Source: Symbiobacteriaceae bacterium
GTDB taxonomy: Bacteria; Bacillota; Sulfobacillia; Symbiobacteriales; Symbiobacteriaceae
Reading direction: 5' to 3'
Length of the DNA stretch: 64,000 nt
Assembly (NCBI GenBank): GCA_029239785.1
Contig: JARBUG010000001.1
Span: forward strand, 1 to 64,000
Below are positions 22,885 to 31,271 of this stretch, piece by piece. Within the stretch, counting starts at the first letter, position 1. Each line of letters begins with the position of its first letter. The position numbers and the translations under genes were made by a program. Below the pieces are notes generated by a model, which had not been told where the DNA came from, ran no database searches, and was given only the letters and a program-made list of their open reading frames with translations.

Positions 22885-23345
22885 TCTTGCTCCTTGTGAC
22901 AACGGTCGCGCTGGCCATTTCCTACTGGCGCGACCCCGAGCGAACCCGCAAGGCGCTCAAAACCAGCCTCAGATCGTTTCTAGGCCTTGCGCCCAGCCTG
23001 TTGACGATGACGGGGCTGATCGGGATCTTTCTTGCCCTGACGCCCGAGCACGTACTGGTGCAGTTATTCCAACAGCATGGCCTTACGGGGTTCTTCCTGG
23101 TCTCGCTCGTCGGCTCGGTGGCCACCATCCCGGGGCCCATCGCGTTCCCCCTGGCGGGGTCTCTGCTGACGCTGGGCGCGAGTGTGGCCGCCGTGGCCGC
23201 ATTTATCACGACCTTGACCATGGTAGGGTTGGTCTCAGCCCCCATGGAGGCGGAGTTCTTCGGGCGGCGTTTCGCACTGCTTCGCAATGGCCTGAGCCTT
23301 GTGCTGGCCCTGATCGTGGGCGGGTTGATGGGGGTGATCCTGTGA
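22872..23345 (+). CDS. Half-size permease, subunit A (DUF318/ArsP-like)
   Basis: The 157-residue hydrophobic protein has four or five helices. It carries [20 protein letters not shown] and later [18 protein letters not shown]. The next gene encodes a homologous half with AAAGPLYAAFPLAKSM and EAHFVGLDFALLRLGLTV. Full-length DUF318 permeases contain two such halves, so the pair probably forms one transporter. GGAGGGA lies upstream of the ATG. It overlaps the next gene by four bases (GTGA). The substrate is unknown; arsenicals are one option from the family. Confidence 0.8.
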   Translation: MSSLILLLVTTVALAISYWRDPERTRKALKTSLRSFLGLAPSLLTMTGLIGIFLALTPEHVLVQLFQQHGLTGFFLVSLVGSVATIPGPIAFPLAGSLLTLGASVAAVAAFITTLTMVGLVSAPMEAEFFGRRFALLRNGLSLVLALIVGGLMGVIL

Positions 23346-23866
23346 AGGCGGTGCTCATGAAGTTCCGGCTGCTGGCGCTGTTGCTGCTGGCCGAGTTGGT
23401 TCTGGCCTTCGTCAGCCCGCACGTGGCCAGGAGCGCAGCGGTCAACACGGGCGAGTTTCTGTGGAACATCCTGATGATTCTCCCCATGATTCTGATTCTC
23501 ATGGGCCTGTTCGATGCGTGGGTGCCCAGAAGCACAGTGGAGCGGAACGTCGGGCCTGGTTCCGGCATCCGCGGGGTGGTCCTGTCGATTCTGTTGGGTA
23601 CCGCTGCCGCGGGGCCGTTGTACGCTGCCTTTCCCCTTGCCAAGTCAATGCAGGCCAAGGGGGCGGGGATCGCCAACATCACGATTTTCCTGGGCACCTG
23701 GGCCTCTGTGAAAATCCCTATGGTAGCTATGGAGGCCCACTTTGTGGGGCTCGACTTTGCCCTGCTGCGCCTGGGGCTTACGGTGCCCGGTGTGATTCTG
23801 ATCGGCTTCATCCTGGAGCGCATGCACGGGCTTGACGAAGTCGCAGATGCAGAGGGGAGATCGTGA
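23342..23866 (+). CDS. Half-size permease, subunit B (DUF318/ArsP-like)
   Basis: The 174-residue membrane protein is the partner of the preceding gene. It shares the G-P-(I/L)-x-A-F-P-L-A and E-A-x-F-x-G-x-x-F-A-L-L-R motifs, with an added hydrophilic tail. The GTG at 23342 has GGGGTGAT upstream; ATG at 23357 is an alternative. It ends the operon, before a terminator shared with the convergent protease gene. A heterodimeric permease beside a reductase suggests export of a reduced small molecule, which is inference. Confidence 0.8.
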   Translation: MKAVLMKFRLLALLLLAELVLAFVSPHVARSAAVNTGEFLWNILMILPMILILMGLFDAWVPRSTVERNVGPGSGIRGVVLSILLGTAAAGPLYAAFPLAKSMQAKGAGIANITIFLGTWASVKIPMVAMEAHFVGLDFALLRLGLTVPGVILIGFILERMHGLDEVADAEGRS

Positions 23867-23874
23867 CACAGAGA

Positions 23875-23906
23875 AAGCCCGCCGGGAGGATCCCCCGGCG
23901 GGCTTT
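23875..23906. terminator. Bidirectional terminator between half-permease and protease genes
   Basis: AAAGCCCGCCGGG and CCCGGCGGGCTTT form a symmetrical stem with A/T runs on both sides, suiting the two convergent transcripts. Confidence 0.85.
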
Positions 23907-23918
23907 GTCTTGTAGCAC

Positions 23919-25172
23919 TTAGTTGTTCCAGAGCGACTGGCTCAGCGTGTTGACCTGCGGCAGGCCGTAACCGGCGGCGATGTCATAGCCGGTGCCGGCG
24001 TTGTTGATCTGCTCGGCCGTGGTGATGTCGTGGTTCTTGGCCGAGTTGACCAGCCAGGAGCGGGTGCCGCTGGCGTTGGTCCACATCTTGGCGGCCAGGC
24101 CGGCGATGTGCGGGGTGGCCATGGAGGTGCCGCTCATGGTGTAGTAGGCGCCATCCTTGTAGGTGGAGATGGTGCTCCGGCCGGGGCCGGCCACCTCGAC
24201 CTCACGGTCGACGATGCTATTGTCGTTGCCGTCGGTCAGGCCGCGGCTGGAGTAGTAGGAGACGACCTCGTTGGGGTTCAGGGAGGCGACCGCAACCGCT
24301 TCCTTGTAACCGCCGGGGTAGCCGATGGTGTTCGCATTCGGGCCGCTGTTGCCGGCGGCGGCGATCACCAGAACGCCCTTGCTGTTGGCATAGCGAATGG
24401 CGTCCAGGTAGAGCGAGGAGCCACTGGAGCCGCCCAGCGACATTGAGATGATGTTGGCGCCACGGTCAGCCGCAACCCGAATCGCCAGGGCGATGTCGTC
24501 GGCGTAGCCGGAGCCCTGGTCGTTCAGGACCTTGTAGGCGAAGAGGTTTGCGTTCGGAGCCACGCCGAAGATGCCCAGGCCGTCAACACCGCCGGCAGCG
24601 GCGATGGTGCCACTGACGTGGGTGCCGTGGCCGTCGCCGTCGGCGCACTGGCCCTCAATCTGGTTGCTCCGCCGATCCGAGAAGTTGACGCAGTCCGTGA
24701 ACACCTTGCTGCCATTGGCACGGGTGAAGTCGGGGTGGGTGGTAAGGGCGCCGGTGTCCAGCACGGCCACGGTAACGCCCGCGCCACCGCTGATGCCGGC
24801 CTTGGTCAGGGTCGGGTTGCCGTAGACCATCTTGATGCCGTAGGGCACCTGCGTGGAGGGGACGGCCCGTCCGCCGCCGCCGGGGGCGGGCTTGGCTGAG
24901 GGAGCGGCATCACCCTTGGCATCAACAAAGGCCATGGGAACCTCTTCGAAGCTGATACCGGCCTTGCGCAGGCCGTCCAGCGCTGCCGCCGGCACGTGCG
25001 CCGTGACCTTGTCGCCGAAGCTGTTGCGAATGGCCAGGCCCTTTGCCTTGGCGTCGCTGGCGTTCAGCAGAATCCGCACGCCGGAGTCGTCCCCACTCTG
25101 TCCGGCCCACACATTGGTCGACATGGCCATGAGCAAAGCCAGAACCCCAAGAATCGCTGCCCACTTTCTCAC
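23919..25172 (-). CDS. Secreted subtilisin-like serine protease (S8)
   Basis: The 417-residue preproprotein has a signal peptide (about 1-24), an inhibitor-I9-type propeptide (about 30-85) and a Gly/Pro linker. The S8 catalytic domain (about 110-417) has the triad Asp139 (VAVLDTG), His182 (GDGHGTHVSG) and Ser350 (GTSMATPH). The oxyanion Asn275 is in AAAGNSG. GTG at 25172 is chosen because GGGAGGT lies 6 bases upstream; an in-frame ATG at 25190 lies ahead of that site. It is monocistronic and divergent from the next large regulator. Confidence 0.95.
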   Translation of the reverse strand: MRKWAAILGVLALLMAMSTNVWAGQSGDDSGVRILLNASDAKAKGLAIRNSFGDKVTAHVPAAALDGLRKAGISFEEVPMAFVDAKGDAAPSAKPAPGGGGRAVPSTQVPYGIKMVYGNPTLTKAGISGGAGVTVAVLDTGALTTHPDFTRANGSKVFTDCVNFSDRRSNQIEGQCADGDGHGTHVSGTIAAAGGVDGLGIFGVAPNANLFAYKVLNDQGSGYADDIALAIRVAADRGANIISMSLGGSSGSSLYLDAIRYANSKGVLVIAAAGNSGPNANTIGYPGGYKEAVAVASLNPNEVVSYYSSRGLTDGNDNSIVDREVEVAGPGRSTISTYKDGAYYTMSGTSMATPHIAGLAAKMWTNASGTRSWLVNSAKNHDITTAEQINNAGTGYDIAAGYGLPQVNTLSQSLWNN

Positions 25173-25383
25173 GATAATACCTCCCGACATTCGCTACGTA
25201 TTTGTAACAGAAACATAACTAGATATTATTAGAATAGAACTTCAATATGAATAGGTCATTGGTCCTATCTCGCGGGCGACACGGTGTACGGCAGTGAATT
25301 TCCTTCTCCTAAACTGATATGAATATATGGATGAGGTGTATATTTTATATGAACAAGCACGAAGAGCAGGCAGGGTGAGCCCG

Positions 25384-28209
25384 ATGATGGAGATAACCGC
25401 TCCCTTGATAGGAAGAGATGGTGAACTGCAGATCCTGCGGGCCAGGCTTGCGGCGGCCCGGGAGGGGAACGGCAGCCTGGTGCTGATAGGCGGCGAAGCC
25501 GGCGTGGGTAAGTCGACCCTCGTGTCCTGCTTTCTCGCCGAGTCGACGAATGCACGCGCAGCGGTTGGCCGCTGCCCTGGGCCAGGCGAAACACCGCCCT
25601 TCGGCCCTTTCCGGGAGAGCCTGCACGCCTTGGCGGGCGAGGCTGACCACCCGCTCGGGGCCGGCGCCGTCCAAAACCGGAACGCCCGGGAACTGGCCGC
25701 AGCCCTGCTGGCGTACTTCAGCCGCGCCGGCATGCCGCTGATTTTGGTGTTGGAAGACCTGCACTGGTCTGACCCCTCCACACTGGAAGTCTTGCGGCAC
25801 GTCACTCCGTTGCTCGCCCAGTCTCGCGTGCTGATCGTGGCGACCTTCCGGAATGATGAGCTTAACCGCGATCACCCCTTATGGACGCTGCTGCCCGGTC
25901 TGCAGCGGACGGGCGCCCAGCGGATACTCCTCTCGCGCTTGGATTTCGACAGCGTCGTCCGAGTCGTTCAGGCCGTTCTCCCGGATCCCCATGGGCAGTT
26001 GGCCCGGCGCCTGCACAACCGCACCGGGGGAAACCCGCTCTTCCTCACGGAGATGCTCGCAGCCATGGCCCACGATGGCGCGGAGCCAGGTAATCTGCCC
26101 GACACGGTTCTACAGGCGATCGACCTGAAGTTGGCGCAGGTCTCGCTTGACACCCTGGCGATCATCAGCGTCGGCGCACTGATCGGTGAGCGCTTCGAGT
26201 ACACCCTTTTAGCGGCCGTGGCCGGCAAACCTGACGAGATGGTTGCCGACATGCTTGAGCAGGGGCTGGCGCTGCGCATTCTCCGGGTTGACGGCGAACA
26301 AGGGGAACACTTTGCGTTCGACCACGCCTTGGTCCGGGAGGCGCTGCTCGCCCGGATGATCGCGCCCCGACGCCGCCGTTGGCACCGGGCCATCGCCGAG
26401 GTGCTGATGCAGGCGGCACAGCCTGACCCGGACCGGGTAGCACTCCACCTGAGCCGCGCCGATGACGCCCGGGCGGTGGAGTGGCTGCTGATCGCAGGGG
26501 ACCGGGCCCTGCGCCTGGGCGCCCTGGCGCAGGCCCGCCAGCTGTATGAGCGGGCCCTGCAAATGCTCCAGGGGCCTGATCTGCGGCGAGGCGAGCTGCT
26601 CCTGAAGCTGGGGCAGGCCACAGCTTACCAGAATCCCGAGCAGGCCCGCCAGTACTGGGAGGAAGCGGCCCTGGCCGCGGCCGAGAACAGCGATGAGGCA
26701 GTCGCCGCGTGGACCCGCCACCTGCAGCTGGTCTTGCGGTCGAATTACCAGCAGACAGATGAGCGCTGCCTGGCTGACCTGGCCGCCCTGCAGGAGTGGC
26801 AGGAGCGGCTCCAGGCGGATGCCCGGTACCTGAAGCTGGAGGGCGACCTGTTCGGCAAACCGTGCGGCTTTCCCCGCATCGCCGGGGAGCGCGCCCGCAC
26901 CCTGGCCTGGGTTGGGCGCCCGGAGGAGTCTCGGGTCGTAGTGGCTGCCATCGAGGAACGCGTGGCCCCCGGACCCCACCTGGCCGACTTGATCTACTCC
27001 CAGGTCCCAATTCTGATCTGGGCCGGCGAATGGGATCGGGTCTTTGCCCTCCTCCGGCAGGTGCGCGATTACCGGGTGCAGTTGCACCAGTACCGCCTGG
27101 CGGCGTCGATGGAGTTCAGCCGGCTCTACTCGCTGCTCTACTTCCGGCCCGAGCGCGTGGCCGATATCGACGAGAACGCCCAGACCTTGGAGGCCTACGA
27201 GCGGCAGGCGATCGAACGGGCTGGTGACGGGACCACGCCGGGCGGCTATTCGCCCCTGGGCGTTCTGCAGTTCTTCCGCGGTGACTGGGACGGCGCCCGG
27301 CGCAACTTGCTGGAGTACTACCGCCAGTACCCGCAGGAGGACCGCATTCTGCGCCGTGTGCCGGCAGCCCAACTGGCCCGGGCCCTGGGTGACATCGAAG
27401 CGGCCCGCCAGCTACTGGCGCTCTTTCAGACTTACCACCCCACCGACCCTGCGGGACCGGTCATCATCAACATCGAACTGCTGACCGCCTGGGCGGAGTT
27501 GTACATGGATACGGGTGAACTGATCCACGCCGCCCAGTGGATCGAGTTGGCGGAAAAGTGGGCGGTGCACCTGAATACGGCCACCTGGCGGGGCCCCATT
27601 CAGACCGCCCGGGCGCGGCTGTCCATGTTGGACGGCGACCCTGCCCGGGCTTACGCCGCCATCAAAGCGGCCTTCGACACCCCCGCTGCCTGCGAATCGA
27701 CGTTCTGGCAGTTGAGCGGCCACCGCCTCGCCGGAGAGCTTGCCGCGGCGCTGGGCGAACGGCAGACGGCCGAGCAGCACCTGCGCCAGTCCATCGCGCT
27801 GGCAGAGCAGTGCCAGGTGCCCTACGAGGCCGCACTGAGCCAGCTGACGCTTGGAAGCTTGCTGCCGGAAGTACCCGACGCCCGCGAGCACTTGCTCGCT
27901 GCCAGAGACGCCTTCGTCCGCTTGGGCGCCAGGCCTGCGCTGCGCCGTGCCGAGGCGGCGCTGGCCGCCGCTGCGTCCGACGGGGGTGACGCGCAGGGCC
28001 CATCCGGCACCGAAGATGGCCTGACCGAACGGGAACGGGAGATTGCCCGCCTGGTGGCGCAGGGCCTGACGGACAAGGAGGTCGCTGCGAAGCTCTTCAT
28101 TTCACCTCGCACGGTCGACAGGCACCTGCGCAACATTTATGTCAAGCTGAACATCAGCAGCCGGAGCGCGCTTGGCGCATATGCCGTACGCGCAGGCCTG
28201 CTGGGGTAA
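25384..28209 (+). CDS. AAA-ATPase LuxR-family transcriptional regulator
   Basis: The 941-residue protein joins an N-terminal ATPase (Walker A GGEAGVGKST near 36-45, Walker B LILVLEDLHWSD), a TPR-rich middle and a C-terminal LuxR helix-turn-helix beginning at GLTEREREIARLVAQGL. It is thus a large ATP-dependent activator like LAL proteins. The start is uncertain. An in-frame ATG at 25327 lies in AT-rich DNA that looks like promoter rather than coding sequence, and AGGGTGAG just before 25384 favours this ATG (GTG 25375 is also possible). It is divergent from the protease gene. Regulated targets may include the following cupin operon. Confidence 0.9.
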   Translation: MMEITAPLIGRDGELQILRARLAAAREGNGSLVLIGGEAGVGKSTLVSCFLAESTNARAAVGRCPGPGETPPFGPFRESLHALAGEADHPLGAGAVQNRNARELAAALLAYFSRAGMPLILVLEDLHWSDPSTLEVLRHVTPLLAQSRVLIVATFRNDELNRDHPLWTLLPGLQRTGAQRILLSRLDFDSVVRVVQAVLPDPHGQLARRLHNRTGGNPLFLTEMLAAMAHDGAEPGNLPDTVLQAIDLKLAQVSLDTLAIISVGALIGERFEYTLLAAVAGKPDEMVADMLEQGLALRILRVDGEQGEHFAFDHALVREALLARMIAPRRRRWHRAIAEVLMQAAQPDPDRVALHLSRADDARAVEWLLIAGDRALRLGALAQARQLYERALQMLQGPDLRRGELLLKLGQATAYQNPEQARQYWEEAALAAAENSDEAVAAWTRHLQLVLRSNYQQTDERCLADLAALQEWQERLQADARYLKLEGDLFGKPCGFPRIAGERARTLAWVGRPEESRVVVAAIEERVAPGPHLADLIYSQVPILIWAGEWDRVFALLRQVRDYRVQLHQYRLAASMEFSRLYSLLYFRPERVADIDENAQTLEAYERQAIERAGDGTTPGGYSPLGVLQFFRGDWDGARRNLLEYYRQYPQEDRILRRVPAAQLARALGDIEAARQLLALFQTYHPTDPAGPVIINIELLTAWAELYMDTGELIHAAQWIELAEKWAVHLNTATWRGPIQTARARLSMLDGDPARAYAAIKAAFDTPAACESTFWQLSGHRLAGELAAALGERQTAEQHLRQSIALAEQCQVPYEAALSQLTLGSLLPEVPDAREHLLAARDAFVRLGARPALRRAEAALAAAASDGGDAQGPSGTEDGLTEREREIARLVAQGLTDKEVAAKLFISPRTVDRHLRNIYVKLNISSRSALGAYAVRAGLLG

Positions 28210-28254
28210 TGGGGAATTTACGACACGGCCCGCAAAAGATGCGTGCACAAGAGT

Positions 28255-28285
28255 GGGAGGTCTCCCGATGAGGGACCTCCCTTTT
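28255..28285 (+). terminator. Terminator after the LuxR-type ATPase regulator
   Basis: GGGAGGTC pairs with GACCTCCC, followed by TTTT. Confidence 0.85.
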
Positions 28286-28334
28286 GTTATGTATGATCTG
28301 ACTCGTAGCCAACAGATCAAAGGAGGAACCCAAG

Positions 28335-28832
28335 ATGATGTTGCAGCCCCTGGTCATGGCCCGTGAAGATGCCGAGCACATTTGGTACACCGGCGCACTG
28401 TCCGCCATCCGGGCAACCGGCGAGGATACGGGCGGCGCCTTCGGCCTGGTGGAGGACCTGCTCCCGGTTGGTTTCGAGACGCCCTATCACATTCACAACA
28501 ACGAGGACGAGTGCTTCTTTCTGATGGATGGTGACGCCGAGTTCGTCACGCAGGGCCAGACGATCAAGGCGACTTCAGGCGCCTTTGTCTTCCTGCCCCG
28601 GAGGATTGCCCATGGTTTCCGGATTGTCGGCGACCGCCCGGCCCGGATGCTGGTTTGGGTTTTCCCCGCCGGCTTCGAGCAGTTCTTCATTGCCCTGAGC
28701 GAGCCAGCCCAGAGCCTGACCCTGCCGCCCTTCAAGTCCCACGACATGGCGCGGGTGATGGAGCAGTCTGAGCGGTTCGGCCTTGAGATTCTTGGTCCGC
28801 TCTCCGTAGGCGAAGGGACGGCGGCGGACTGA
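28335..28832 (+). CDS. Cupin-domain protein
   Basis: The 165-residue product contains one cupin barrel. The metal-site motif is TPYHIHNNEDECFFLMDG (about residues 51-68), with a second histidine motif in RRIAHGFRIVG (about 94-104). The layout is that of quercetinase-like or sugar-binding cupins, without a defined substrate. AAAGGAGG precedes the start (ATG 28335, or 28338). Its stop and the start of the next gene share one base (TGATG), so the CuAO-cytochrome fusion gene is co-translated. Confidence 0.85.
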   Translation: MMLQPLVMAREDAEHIWYTGALSAIRATGEDTGGAFGLVEDLLPVGFETPYHIHNNEDECFFLMDGDAEFVTQGQTIKATSGAFVFLPRRIAHGFRIVGDRPARMLVWVFPAGFEQFFIALSEPAQSLTLPPFKSHDMARVMEQSERFGLEILGPLSVGEGTAAD

Positions 28833-29542
28833 TGAGAGCTACGCGCATCAACCACAGACGCGTCCTGACCGGCGCCGCACTCGTGCTGATCCTGACCCTG
28901 GGACTCCTCGTCAACGCCGCCGTGGCCCGGGCTGAGGAGGAGGCCGTCTACGTCACGCTGGACGGCCGGTCACTCTTGCTCGATGTTCCCGGCCAGATCC
29001 GAGAGGGCCGCACGCTGGTCCCCTTCCGGGCGATCTTTGAGGCGCTGGGTGCCGACGTCTCCTGGGACCCGATGGCCCAGACCGTTTACGCCGAGCGGGG
29101 CGACGACACCCTGGCCCTGACCATCGGCAGCCGGGTGGTCGAGTGGCGGGGCTCCATGATCAAGGTGGACGCCCCGCCTGTCATCGTAGATGGCCGCACG
29201 CTTGTGCCGCTGCGGCTGGTGGCTCAGGCGATGGGCCTTCACGTCACCTGGAACGGGGAAGAGCGGACCGTAGAGCTGGAGACCAGCCCTGCCGACCGTA
29301 ACCTGGCCCGAGGCATCCAGATCGTGCACGACAAGGGTTGCATGGTCTGCCACACCATCAACGGAGCCGGTGGTCAAATTGGGCCCGACCTGACCGGGGT
29401 GGGTGCCCGCTACAGCGAGGAGTGGCTCCACACCTGGCTTGAGAACCCGCAGGCCGTTCGTACTGGTTCCCGCATGCCGAATTTCCGTTTCACCGACACG
29501 GATCTCACCGCTGTGGTGACCTACCTCGAAACCCTACAGTAA
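28832..29542 (+). CDS. Secreted CuAO-N domain fused to cytochrome c
   Basis: The 236-residue protein begins with a signal peptide (about 1-34). A copper-amine-oxidase N-terminal-like domain spans about 38-150, with the repeated IREGRTLVPFRAIFEALGA and IVDGRTLVPLRLVAQAMGL. A class I cytochrome c (about 158-236) then shows the heme site C170-x2-C173-H174 and a likely axial Met215 (SRMPNF). Heme attachment places it outside the membrane. CuAO-N domains are common in Firmicute surface proteins; a direct link to a cytochrome is less usual. It lies between a cupin and a duplicated-domain secreted protein in one operon. Confidence 0.88.
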   Translation: MRATRINHRRVLTGAALVLILTLGLLVNAAVARAEEEAVYVTLDGRSLLLDVPGQIREGRTLVPFRAIFEALGADVSWDPMAQTVYAERGDDTLALTIGSRVVEWRGSMIKVDAPPVIVDGRTLVPLRLVAQAMGLHVTWNGEERTVELETSPADRNLARGIQIVHDKGCMVCHTINGAGGQIGPDLTGVGARYSEEWLHTWLENPQAVRTGSRMPNFRFTDTDLTAVVTYLETLQ

Positions 29543-29554
29543 GGAGCGATGCAA

Positions 29555-30607
29555 ATGTTCAACGTCCGTACCGCGGCCGCCATCGGCGCCGCCTTGATCG
29601 TTGCTTGTGCCCCCGTATCCGTCCTCGCTGAGTCTGCCGTGCATCAGCATGTTGCCGCCGCCCCGGCTGCGGCCGGCACCGCTGTGCCAACCGACGTTCA
29701 CCGTGCTGTGGTTAACGGCAAGCAACTGGCCGGCGTCACGCTCTTTGCCGACCATCTCTACGTCCCTGCCGACGCCTTTGCCGCCGCCATCGGCGCCAGC
29801 CTGACCAAGGATGCTAACGGCGTAGACCGGATCGAGTTCGCCGGCCAGGGGGTACCGACGCTGGCCCAGCTGCAGGAGCTGAACCCCGCCGTAACCAAGT
29901 ATCAGCCCCTCAGCCCGTACATCCCTGGCATGGGGATTCACATGGGCATACCGGGTCCGGCACTGGTCCTGTCCGCCTCCAAGGAAGGCACGCTGAACGC
30001 CGTCGAGGTGCTCTTCCCCGCCGACCAGGGCTGGCAACCCTTGTTTGACCAGCAGAAGGGCCAGCCGATGGAGATGGAAGGTGCTGGCTTGGTCTATTAC
30101 CAGCACCTCTACCTGACCGACTCCGCCGGCTTGGTGGAGGAGAACGCCGGCGTGCCGGTGATCATCGGCGGGCGGTACTTGAGTACCGGCTACGGCCTGA
30201 AAACCCACAGAGTCGGCGAGAGGCTCTACATCCCCCTGCGCGCAAGTGTGGAACTGTTGGGTGGGACCATCGCCTGGGATGAGGTGACTTTCACCGCCAC
30301 TGCCAACGTTGACTACAAAGGCATCAGTTACGATTGGCTGAAGCAGCTCAACCCATCGCTCACCAAGTATGGTCCGATCTCCGACTTCGTGCCGAACATG
30401 GGGATTCACATGGGGGTTGCCGGCCCGCATCTGACGGTTCTGACTGACAACGCCGGTATGGTCGCCGGGTTTGAGCTGGTGGTGCCGGCCGTCGCCGGCT
30501 GGGCGCCCTGGTTTGATCAGCCTGAGGGCCAGCCGATGGAGCTCCCGGGCCAGGGTCAGGTCTACACGCAGCATCTCTACCTCACCCCGCCGGCCACGAT
30601 CAAGTAA
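29555..30607 (+). CDS. Secreted protein with duplicated H-x-M-rich domain
   Basis: The 350-residue protein has a signal peptide (about 1-25). CuAO-N-like strands (NGKQLAGVTLFADHLYVPAD and later YIPLRASVELLGG) alternate with two copies of an approximately 75-residue domain. Each copy contains PGMGIHMG or PNMGIHMG, an F/W-D-Q ... GQPME stretch, and QHLYLT. This resembles TTHB210/DUF5602-type domains, as recalled and not searched. The paired His/Met residues could bind copper or another metal, which is inference. AAGGAG spacing favours ATG 29555 over 29549. A terminator follows. Confidence 0.75.
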   Translation: MFNVRTAAAIGAALIVACAPVSVLAESAVHQHVAAAPAAAGTAVPTDVHRAVVNGKQLAGVTLFADHLYVPADAFAAAIGASLTKDANGVDRIEFAGQGVPTLAQLQELNPAVTKYQPLSPYIPGMGIHMGIPGPALVLSASKEGTLNAVEVLFPADQGWQPLFDQQKGQPMEMEGAGLVYYQHLYLTDSAGLVEENAGVPVIIGGRYLSTGYGLKTHRVGERLYIPLRASVELLGGTIAWDEVTFTATANVDYKGISYDWLKQLNPSLTKYGPISDFVPNMGIHMGVAGPHLTVLTDNAGMVAGFELVVPAVAGWAPWFDQPEGQPMELPGQGQVYTQHLYLTPPATIK

Positions 30608-30619
30608 GCTGTCACACAG

Positions 30620-30655
30620 GCGCAACCCCTCATGTGCGAGGGGTTGCGCTATTTC
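30620..30655 (+). terminator. Terminator after the duplicated-domain secreted protein gene
   Basis: GCGCAACCCCT pairs with AGGGGTTGCGC, followed by TATTTC. Confidence 0.8.
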
Positions 30656-30768
30656 GCCTTCAGAACAAAGGGCAGAACAGATTGATGTAAAATGGTAACA
30701 GGACAGGAACATGGAGGGAGGGCGTTGGCAACAGCTTCCGCAGATCCACGCAGATGGGAGGGTGCCAC

Positions 30769-31206
30769 ATGCGGTGGCGGCTGATGGGTGTGCTGCTGAT
30801 ATGCGTGACCTTGCTGCTGACAGGCTGCGGCCATGAGACCCGAATCACACGGGTGGAGAAGCCCTGGGGCACCCTGCAATCTCCTGCGCCTGATCAATAC
30901 GGAGGGGTTCGGCTGGTCCTGGTGGACGAGTACCGCAGGCCCAGGGGGTTGTCGCGCTTTCCGGACGGCGGGAAGAGCCTTGGGGTCGCCCGGTACGTGC
31001 TGATCTACCAGACCGGCGGCACCCTTGAGCGAGAGGTGGAACGGATCGATCTGGCGCCGGTTCGCAGGGGCGACTTCGGCAATATGTACGCGACCCGCTT
31101 TGACTGGGTCGGGCCGGACCAGCTGCAGTATCGCGGCGAGTACGGGTATTTCGGCGCAGAACGCAAGGTGTTCGAGGGCACCGTGACCGTTCCGCCGCTG
31201 CAGTAG
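30769..31206 (+). CDS. Small lipoprotein of unknown function
   Basis: The 145-residue product has a type II signal peptide with lipobox LLTGC (Cys20), so it should be anchored on the outer face of the membrane. No family is recognised in the mature part. GGGAGGG upstream supports ATG 30769; an in-frame ATG at 30754 adds five residues. It stands 65 bases before the large secreted lipase-like gene in the same direction, so the two may be co-transcribed. Confidence 0.75.
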   Translation: MRWRLMGVLLICVTLLLTGCGHETRITRVEKPWGTLQSPAPDQYGGVRLVLVDEYRRPRGLSRFPDGGKSLGVARYVLIYQTGGTLEREVERIDLAPVRRGDFGNMYATRFDWVGPDQLQYRGEYGYFGAERKVFEGTVTVPPLQ

Positions 31207-31271
31207 CAAACCCGGGTCTCCGCCCGGTGGAGCGCCTCCCGCAAGAAATGGCAAGGGAGGCCGAAACCATC

